Below, in pieces: positions 56,317 through 64,000 of a DNA stretch of 64,000 nt. This DNA is from Euptelea pleiosperma (lineage: Eukaryota > Streptophyta > Magnoliopsida > Ranunculales > Eupteleaceae), in contig CM068553.1 in assembly GCA_035048495.1 (NCBI GenBank), forward strand, positions 3,789,259 through 3,853,258, written 5' to 3'. A model generated the notes under the pieces. That model made no database searches and was not told the DNA's origin. It saw only the letters and a list, made by a program, of their open reading frames with translations. A program made the translations under genes and the position numbers. Within the stretch, counting starts at the first letter, position 1, and each line of letters opens with the position of its first letter.

Positions 56317-57928
56317 AATGTAGAGGGAGAAACCTACTAGTTTTGCCTTCCAGATTCATGGTGGATTAATCCCATGAGCATCGACAACAAGTAAGCATGT
56401 GCCTTCCGGCCTGTAGAATAGAAACTTGTGGGGTTTTATTCTTTATTTTTACCCCATATCTATACTCTTTTGCATGGGGATTGTTGATGAAGGCTCATGC
56501 TTTTCTTGTGCATTGTTGTAGTTTTGGAGAGCACATTATAACAGTTTTGGGGTGACAGAGAAAAACTGGCAATCAGAACCATTATGGACAGTTGATGCAA
56601 ATAATATGGGGAAACAGTGCATCTGATCTTCACACAGAGAGCTCAAGAGGGAATTTTAAGCTTATTTCAGTCTCGAGTCATGTTCATACTCTTTTATCTT
56701 TATTAGCATAAAATTTCCATTCCTTTTCCTTCTGTTTGCTTGGGCATATCTGCTTTGCAAACTAGAGTAACTAAACCATAACTGCATATAGAGCATAAAT
56801 TACTGCTGTCAAGTCATCTGAATTACTGATTTACTGATTGCCCACCAGATGCTGCCTGTGGAAGGATTTGTGATTGATCTTGTGGCAGCTGTTAACTCTG
56901 ATCAATGACTAGGTAAGTCAGGTGGAAAGTATCTGTTGGGGCTTCCATGTATGACAGATTAAAAGGAAGCTTCTTACTTGGAGTGATTTTTGTGTTCACA
57001 TAAGGAAAGGGTGTTGTTTTCTGAAACCAGTGATTTCTGACATCATCTAGTTTTAGATTTGTCCAAAACAGAGTTAAGTGAATTGAACACTTGTCTAATT
57101 AGGAATCAAACTGATGGCATCACATCGATGGCTGGGCGTATTGCGAACCAGCTCTTGGTTATTTTGTATACCTTCAATGTGCTAGTGACCTCGGACCGAT
57201 AATGCCATTATAACAAGGGTCATGCTGTCCCGCAATTAACCGCAAAGGGTAAAACAGTTATTTGGGTATTAATAAAGTCGCTGCGACATGGACCATGGAT
57301 CTCTTGAATCCGACAGTCACTCAGCTCAACTGCACAGCTTTTTTTGTTGTTAAGCGTGGGATAACATTATATGTTTGTGTTCTATGCGATGATGGTTACA
57401 GTTCATGACACGTTTTGTATCACGCGGCAGTAATACTGCCGTTCATACTTCTCTGTTGATTGTAATGTGCAGCTTGGAGCTAAAAGCATCGAAACTTCAT
57501 GTTTTCTAAGTGCAGGTGCACAGGCTGGGGGTCCATGCGTAAACACATTAGAGGTGTGGTTGGTTGCAACTGGAACTCTGTCACCAATACATTTGAGCCA
57601 ACACAATGAGAAACCAGGATTCTTGAAGAGTAACCTTGTAAGCAATAGCAGTTGAAAATACGGAGCATTACACCTTTTAGAGGAAATTTAATCCACCACC
57701 CATCCCTGCCTTAATCCGTCGGAGCCAAACAAGAAAATAGCCTTGCTGCAGTTAATTGGTGCAGAATAGTTGCAACGAGGCCTTACAAGGTAGGTCCAAA
57801 TTTGGCTTTTGGCCCATCCCTGACCCAAAATTCGAATCTGTAGGTCCACCACCCGTTTAGAAACCTGGCTTACTCATGTTTACTCCAGCCACAAAATGTG
57901 AACGTGTTTGGAGTTGCATATAAAATTT
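56317..57928. other. Mitoferrin 3' flank and intergenic, no gene seen
   Basis: The first few hundred bases are probably 3' untranslated sequence (TTCTTTATTTTTACC near 56440). The remainder has no supported gene. Frames around 57400-57660 on both strands are short and domain-free. Confidence 0.5.
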
Positions 57929-58122
57929 GGGACCGACCCCCTTTTACTGATCCCTCTTGGGCTTTGTGATCGGCCGTGGATTCTGAGAATCCAATGGTGG
58001 TTGATAGTGCTGAGTTGGCATTCAGTTTTTGCAGAGCTCACCCACCGTTGGATTCATGGTATCCACGGCCAAGGACACAAGTCCCGAAAGGGATTAGAAA
58101 AGGGGGGTCTTAGAGCCTGAGC
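57929..58122. mobile_element. Family-G foldback element
   Basis: CCCCCTTTTACTGATCCCTC and GGCCGTGGATTCTGAGAATC on the left are mirrored by ATTCATGGTATCCACGGCC and AAGGGATTAGAAAAGGGGGG on the right. The centre contains GTGCTGAGTTGGC as in the copy at 24262-24468. Confidence 0.75.
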
Positions 58123-58624
58123 CATAATACTTTGAGTCCGTTTAGAGCTGCGCCGCCCATTTCTTAATCCAATTCTTACACCTGGTAGGTAGTGAGGTCA
58201 GGGAGATTATGTCAGACAATCCAACTATTCGTTTAGTTTTCATGCCATGATTATCATCATCACCAAAAATTGCTGCATGGTTATCGGACAACAGTATGTG
58301 TGATTGAGGCCATTGACCGTTGGATTCAAGAGATCCCCACAAGCGTATTTATTTTCATCCGATTGTATGTGGGAGTATTTTTCATAAAAATAAATAAGTA
58401 AGCTAAACGGTTTAATTGGATGGTCTGGATCTGTCAAAATAAAGTTTGAAATGGACTTTTTTTTACAAGGATGGTCCCCACAGTGATCAAATCCAATGGC
58501 TAGAAATCACCATGGAAGTGATATTCTTTTATACGAGACAGCATTTTATATCATAGAACGAACGCTCTACAGGATCCGTATTCCGTTTCTACTAATCGTT
58601 AAATGTAACGCTAGGGCTGGAAAC

Positions 58625-58630
58625 AAAAAA
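58625..58630 (-). terminator. Pol III terminator (T6) of tRNA-Ala
   Basis: Six T residues on the minus strand begin 5 bases beyond the tRNA 3' end, the usual Pol III stop. Confidence 0.75.
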
Positions 58631-58634
58631 TTAA

Positions 58635-58707
58635 TGGAGATGCGGGGTATCGATCCCCGTACCTCTCGCATGCTAAGCGAGCGCTCTACCATCTGAGCTA
58701 CATCCCC
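58635..58707 (-). tRNA. tRNA-Ala (anticodon AGC)
   Basis: A 73-nt cloverleaf on the minus strand: acceptor GGGGATG/CATCTCC with discriminator A, D-arm GCTC..GAGC, anticodon stem CTCGC/GCGAG around loop TTAGCAT (anticodon AGC), and T-arm CGGGG/CCCCG with loop ATCGATA. The acceptor has the G3:U70 wobble pair, the identity element for alanine charging. There is no intron and CCA is not encoded. An A/T-rich stretch (TATTAATTTTATAATAAACG) precedes it, as is common upstream of plant tRNA genes. The internal A and B boxes are intact, so it is probably expressed. Confidence 0.97.
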
Positions 58708-58791
58708 ATGCGTTTATTATAAAATTAATATAGTTAAAAGATCTTACGTTTGGCTAGGTCATTCAAACAGACCCTAGAGGGTGCGCAAAAC

Positions 58792-58971
58792 GAGTAAAAC
58801 TTCTGTCACAATGGGATTGCAAATCACACAAAACACAGCCAATGAGTTCTCGGCACGTACACCTTAAAAGCAAAGCACATGGGTACGTTGCAAAAGCACT
58901 TCTGTACGTGCCGAGAACTCATTGGCTGTGTTTTGTGTGATTTACAATTTCGTGTGATGGAAGGTTTACAC
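58792..58971. mobile_element. 180-bp palindromic MITE with perfect 9-bp target duplication
   Basis: The element is flanked by GCGCAAAAC at 58783-58791 and 58972-58980. The ends are GAGTAAAACTTCTGTCACA and the inverse of the right end, GTGTAAACCTTCCATCACA. A 41-bp stretch (58821-58861) is perfectly complementary to 58903-58943, including GAGTTCTCGGCACGTACA. The 9-bp duplication points to Mutator-type transposition. It lies between tRNA-Ala and the PPR gene, ending about 125 bp before the latter's ATG. Confidence 0.9.
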
Positions 58972-59095
58972 GCGCAAAACGCTTCATAGTAGCCGTTGAA
59001 AAGTTTAAAATTAAACCCGCGAAGAAGAGTGGAGGTTAGTTCTTCTTCGTATGGTCATCATCCGTTGGTTCAGTCTACACCAAATCAAACGAGTC

Positions 59096-61185
59096 ATGAG
59101 TTTTTCTTCTTCCCCAATTCCTCCACCCTATGTCGTTAATCCCCAACAACTCCCCTTCGTCCTCCACAGACTGGAAACCTGCAAATCCATGGAAGAGCTC
59201 AGACAAATCCACGCCTCCGTCATCAAAACCAGGCCTCTCCAAACCCAACTCGTCTTTACCAAACTTATCACTTTCTGTGCTCTCTCCCCTTTCGGAAACC
59301 TCGACTACGCCCGCTTGGTTTTCGCCCAAATTGAAAACCCAAGTCTCAACCTCTATAACGCAATTATCCGAGGCTTCTCTAGTAGCAAGAAAAACCCGTT
59401 AGAGTCGTCGTTGTTGTTCTATCGGGAAATGCTAATAAAAGGGTTCGTTCCCGACAATTTCACCCTCCCATTCCTTCTCAAGGCCTGCGCTCAATCGCGG
59501 GCATTGAGAGAAGGGGAGGGGATTCATGTTCACTCAATTAAGACTGGGCTTGTGTCGGATATTTATGTGAAGAATACTTTGATGAGGATGTATGCTGTTT
59601 GTGGGGTAATTCATGCTGTCCAGAAGTTGTTTGATGAAAGTCCTCAACGGGATTTGGTTTCTTGGACCACGTTGATTCAAGGGTATGCAAAGATGGGGTT
59701 TTCAAGGGAAGCAATTCGGGTCTTTTTAGAGATGGGTGAAACGAAGTTAAGAGCCGATGAAATGACCATGGTGATCGTACTTTCTGCTTGCTCTAAATTG
59801 GGAGATTTGGATTTAGGTAGGAAAATACATAGGTATATGTACGATAATATGGTCAATTCGGATGTTTTTGTTGGGAATGCATTGGTGGATATGTACTTGA
59901 AATGCAGGGGACGTTGAGTTTGCTTGTAAATTGTTTGAAGAGATGCCTGAAAAAAATGTGGTTTCTTGGAATTCTATGATCTCAGGGCTAGCACAACAGG
60001 GGGAATTCAAGCAGGCCTTGTCGATATTTCGGAGGATGCAAGGTGAAGGAGTCAAACCAGATGATGTTACTTTGGTTGGTGTGCTCAACTCATGTGCTAA
60101 TCTAGGAGTACTCGAGTTGGGTGAGTGGGTTCATGCCTATATAGATAGGAATCGGATCAGGGCAGATGGGTTTATAGGGAATGCGTTAGTAGATATGTAT
60201 GCAAAGTGTGGGAACATAGATCAAGCTTTTGGAGTGTTCAAGAACATGAAGTGTAGAGACGTCTATTCGTATACAGCCATGATTGTTGGGTTAGCTATGC
60301 ATGGGCAAGGAGAGGAGGCATTGGCTCTCTACTCTGAGATGTCTTGGGCAGGGCATAAAACCGGATGAGGTGACGTTTATCGGTGTCCTATCTGCATGTA
60401 GTCACGTAGGACTAGTGGAGGAAGGCCGTCGGCATTTTGAGGACATGTCCAGGTTGTATGACCTTAAACCTCAGATAGAGCACTATGGCTGTATGGTTGA
60501 TATGTTGGCTCGCGCAGGGTTTATAAATGAGGCAGAAGAGTTTATTAGGACGATGCCAATCGAACCTGATGCCTTTGTTTGGGGAGCTTTACTGGGGGCC
60601 TGTAGGACCCATGGAAAGGTTGAGCTAGGGGAAAAGATCATGAAAAAACTCATAGAAATAGAACCTGAGAGGGATGGTGCTTATGTTCTCATGTCGAATA
60701 TATATGCCTCCGCCAACCGATGGAGGGATGCGTTAGAGGTTAGAAAAGCGATGAAAGAAAGAAAAATGAAAAAGACTCCAGGCTGTAGTCTAATTGAACT
60801 GGATGGTGTTGTTCATGAGTTTCGGAAGGGGGACAAATCACACCCCAAAACAAAAGAGATATACATGATGTTAGATGAAATCATGAGTCGTTTAAAGAAC
60901 GAGGGGTATGCGACACATACCAGTAGTGTGTTGCTTGATGTGGCCGAGGAAGAGAAGGAGCACGCATTGTGTCACCACAGCGAGAGGTTGGCAATTGCTT
61001 TCGGCTTAATCAGTACAAACCCTGGAACACCGTTGAAGATCGTGAAGAATCTCCGTGTGTGTAGTGATTGTCACTCTGTGACTAAGTTCATTTCTAAGGT
61101 CTTCCAAAGAGAGATAGTAGTGAGGGATCGAAATCGCTTCCATCATTTTAGAGGAGGATCATGTTCCTGCAAAGATTTTTGGTGA
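59096..61185 (+). CDS. Pentatricopeptide repeat protein, PLS/DYW class, with two +1 frameshifts
   Basis: The frame encodes a chain of PPR motifs (for example VSWTTLIQGYAKMGF, VSWNSMISGLAQQGE, YTAMIVGLAMHGQGEEAL), then E/E+ segments and a DYW domain with the HSE zinc-site motif, CSDCH and a final CSCKDFW. DYW proteins usually edit C to U in organelle transcripts. Two single extra bases break the frame: near 59906 (TTGAAATGCAGGGGACG, where removing one A restores NALVDMYLKCGDVEF) and near 60354 (GGGCATAAAACC, where removing C restores AGIKPDEVTF). Without them the frame is about 695 codons from the ATG at 59096, or about 710 from 59051. Everything else is intact, so this is either a very recent pseudogene or has sequence errors. 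The gene is intronless, as most PPR genes are. The last residues are DFW, where DYW is usual. Confidence 0.85.
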
Positions 61186-61337
61186 TCATGAAGTCTTCTA
61201 ATGCATATACGTCAAGCAATCAACTAAATTGTGATTAATCAGAAACATAAATCTCCGCAATTTAATGATGTGGCTTTGGAGTTGCTTTCTTTCTCATCAC
61301 CTTAATAAGATTTACTCCTATAGTGATGCCCAAATCC

Positions 61338-61440
61338 AAGGTTTAAAAGGGGCCATTATAACGGTATAACGGACTAGGGGTGTTACCGTTTTTTCTGTTA
61401 CACGGATTGTAACGCACAGGAAAAATAACGGAAAAATATG
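61338..61440. mobile_element. Truncated AACGG element (family E)
   Basis: It begins CCAAGGTTTAAAAGGGGCC, continues through ATTATAACGGTATAACGGAC and GTTACCGTTTTTTCTG, then stops after AATAACGGAAAAATATGG. The right end is missing. Confidence 0.65.
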
Positions 61441-62525
61441 GGCGCCAAGATGTGTCATCCCATCCCATCCCATTTGTGCAGTCCAGCTACACAATCAGTC
61501 CGGACCCACCATCTAATAGTTACAATTGTCGGCTCAGCGTGAAATTCACCTGTCTCCCATCCTAATGGTGGACCCAGGGGTTGAACATTCTGCATTGATT
61601 GCAAATTGTGTCCATCAGCAACAAAATATCATTTTCCAGAACTCTGTTTTGAGAGGTTATGGGCCTATGGCTACTAATTTATCTTAGTATAATACTTTTT
61701 TTACCTCTGCAATATTCAATGGCACTGCTAAACGGGTGGCGGAGGTAGGTTCAGTGATTAAAAAGACCTTTTATTCCTAGGAGGAACAATAGTCCATTAA
61801 CAATCTTTTAGCCCATGTGCTCAGATTTCAAGCAATCAAAAGAACAAAGATGCAATCACCCACAACACAGATTTACGCAGTTCCCTCTAGATTGAGGTAC
61901 ACGTCTACGGATCCACACCGATTCCACTATAAACTTAGGCAAAAAAGAAACGCTCGGAATACAATGAATTATCGTCTCAGATCAACCCCAAGACGAAACT
62001 AAGCTGTCCGTATCTCTATGTAAAAGTACGAAAACACCCTTAAGAGAAAAATAAAAAGCCTCCACAAGGCACCGTCAAGCTCCATGTAACATTACAATAT
62101 ATACTCTAGCACCATCAGGCTAGAGTATTACACCTATCCAATAGCTGGGCCGCGGTGTCGTGCCTTCATGTACAGTAGTACTCTAGCACCATCAGGCTCC
62201 ACATAACATAACAATATATACAAACTAGAGAGAGTTTTGGGAATTTCCATTGCCTCATTCAATGCTTTACACAAGGCAAAGACCAAATACAAACATCCCT
62301 CGTAAACAAATGCCCCATTCTCCTATTACACCTATCCTTCAGTTTTACTGTTACAACATCAACCTCGTCTACCCTGCCCAATAAATAGTTACAACATCTA
62401 CCCTATCCAACCTGCAAGATGGTATACAAATGGCCACTGTTGATTGATAACCCATCCCTACCTAAACAAATTAACCACCATTGCCCAAGAAAGAGACACA
62501 GCTCAAGTATTGGAAACAGTAATCA
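61441..62525. other. Intergenic with short direct repeats
   Basis: ACTCTAGCACCATCAGGCT occurs near 62103 and 62181, and AACAATATATAC-type words recur (about 62093 and 62210). The 61830-61990 stretch (CACAACACAGATTTACGCAG) resembles an LTR-retrotransposon end. No gene is supported. Confidence 0.45.
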
Positions 62526-64000
62526 TCACTCTTTCTTGCTCCTTCCTCTACCCCAATCCATTAACACAACTTTTCTCTGCTTCTGTTGATTGTTGCAGGC
62601 CTTGTCTAACACACGTGTAGATGACGGCATCATACCTAATAGCTTCACAGTATCAACATTCGACTGCTTTGAATCAGCAACTGAATCCCTCTCTGATCTG
62701 CTAGGAGATGATCTACTTGATGTGGGAGTTGACCATTTCATTAGTCCTGTTCCTACATTGTTGGTGTGACCTATATCCTTTTTCTTATCAGTTGTGGAGA
62801 ACCTGGATTTTTTCGAGGGTATTATCTGGTTTGAAATTTTAACCGGTTCCTCAAGCCCCATTACTGATTTTGGCGTGACAGACGTGACTTCCGTTTTCCC
62901 CGTTGAAGACGTTGACTTGCGGGCTTTCATGGCCTTTTGTGAAGGTTTCTTGGGCCATCTGATTTTTCCATTATTCTGGTGTTGCATCCCAGAATGCCTT
63001 GCAATCTCATAGAGTGTTTGAGCGGCAGCCAGCAGCCTTGGAGAATACCCGGCTGACATGGACAAAGACAATCAAGTTCAACCCGTAAGCTTTTACAAAC
63101 TTATAAATCATATAAAGTTGCATATATACATATACTGATATACGCGTGTATGTATGCATGTATGAGGATTCAAATGACAGGACTGAGGCCTGTCATCCTA
63201 AATGCACAGACCCTCCATATCGTACACATGGCCCAGCAACTCATCAACCCAGACCATTCAATTGTGGGCAAAATCTACGATAAAGTGTATCCCAAAGATC
63301 AGGCTGGGCAGAGGAACTTAACCTTCAGATCTACAGCTAACACTAGGAGAAGCTAAATTATCAATCGGAGGAAGAAGTTTATAGATCCAGCTGAAGAATT
63401 TTCAGTCATTCTGATTTTAGGGTATGCCCTATCCAAGAGGTGACCCACCAATTGAATGGTCCCACATGAATGGTTTGGGGTCCATTGAGGATGATGGACC
63501 TTGAGTGTGTCTATATCTGCAAATCCAGCTGTTAAAACAATTATATTTAGAAGTACAGCTTATTCTGGAGCTTATTTCTGCAGGTAAGACGCATTGAATA
63601 TCATAAGTAACCAAACAATAACTACTTCAATTCCTATCAAAACAAGGCATAGATCAATTGAACAAAAGTAAAAGAAAATATTAGCCTTGATAAGTACATG
63701 TTACCTTGTATTGAGTTCTCTGGTGTATGTAATTGCCATTGAGGTTGATTATATCCACCAATAGAGCATTTAAACGGAGAATAACAGCTACTATCAGTAG
63801 AACCACCATTGTTTCTTCTTTTGGACTCCTCTTTCTGAATGTAATTATCTTCATTTTCTTGAAACTGTAAATTATTTGGCGAAGGACCCGCTAAAACCGC
63901 ATCATTTTCTCGATGTGTCATCTTGGCTTCAGCTTCGGGTGTTTTGAGAAAAATTCCCATGTTAAAGTCAAATTTCAGCTGGGCATCTAAAGAATCCAAG
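62526..64000 (-). CDS. Unrecognised plant protein, 3' part, at least two exons, runs off the window
   Basis: On the minus strand an open exon enters at 64000 and ends at 63705 with a CAAG|GTAACA donor. The next exon starts at 63052 after CATGTCAG and ends at the TGA at 62526-62528. The phase-1 junction makes GCC, giving SIQAGYSPRLLAAAQTLYEI. The visible part is about 273 residues. I do not recognise the family. The first part is polar and acidic/Asn-rich. The second has a conserved-looking SPRLLAAAQTLYEIA helix, Lys-rich patches (KKPSQKAMKARK, KKSRF) that could act as nuclear signals, a Ser-rich stretch and a C-terminal WGRGRSKK tail. At the right edge the frame is open with no ATG, so the true start lies outside. 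Nuclear location is a guess from the basic patches. Confidence 0.7.

Noticed and set aside
59813..60088. Minus-strand frame across the first PPR frameshift
   Set aside because: It is a shadow of PPR codons; the plus strand carries the conserved motifs.
1..64000. CRISPR arrays, operons, phage or plasmid features
   Set aside because: The repeats are dispersed or inverted transposons, genes have introns and the tRNA lacks CCA. The DNA is plant nuclear, so prokaryotic systems are not expected and none is seen.

Overview
The window is nuclear DNA of a seed plant, almost certainly an angiosperm. It has split genes with GT..AG introns, plant-specific gene families (RBOH NADPH oxidase, UGT88-type glycosyltransferase, DYW-class PPR protein), a Pol III tRNA gene, and dense plant-type mobile DNA (Ty1-copia, LINE, SINE, hAT-, Mutator- and Harbinger-like MITEs). 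The repeat style recalls a large repeat-rich genome such as a magnoliid, but that is only an impression.

Protein genes, left to right: a half-size ABCG transporter (10596-12401, +, intronless); a family-1 UDP-glycosyltransferase of UGT88 type (18202-19635, +, intronless); a 14-exon RBOHF-type respiratory burst oxidase (23371-33113, -, spliced ORF of 944 codons reconstructed exon by exon); a two-exon mitoferrin-type mitochondrial carrier (49867-56316, +) with a 5.4-kb intron; a DYW-class PPR gene (59096-61185, +) carrying two single-base insertions; and the 3' part of an unrecognised gene (62526-64000, -) that runs off the window. An intact tRNA-Ala(AGC) gene is at 58635-58707 (-). The genes are independent plant transcription units and not an operon.

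Nearly everything else is transposon-derived. 1-9.2 kb: a tandem duplication, two SINE-like copies, foldback elements, and a 5'-truncated copia pol with its 3' LTR. 12.8-18 kb: foldback elements up to the UGT promoter. 19.9-23.1 kb: a decayed LINE, a hAT-type MITE and palindromic elements. 33.5-49.6 kb: a gene-free block of foldback elements, a short LTR element of TRIM type, a second hAT-type MITE and a triplicated 160-bp unit. At least six foldback elements lie inside RBOHF introns.

The most unusual signal is a set of short (about 250-460 bp) foldback elements. They share the same internal arm (core GGTGGACCTACA, then CCAAAAATCAGCCTGATT, then CTAGCCGTTGGATT, with the mirror image in the other arm) but have different terminal sequences. 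One, with a 9-bp imperfect target duplication, lies about 0.6 kb upstream of RBOHF and carries a perfect 10-bp G-box palindrome and a second CACGTG core. A separate family is built from AACGG/GTTATAACG units between AAGGTTTAAA ends.
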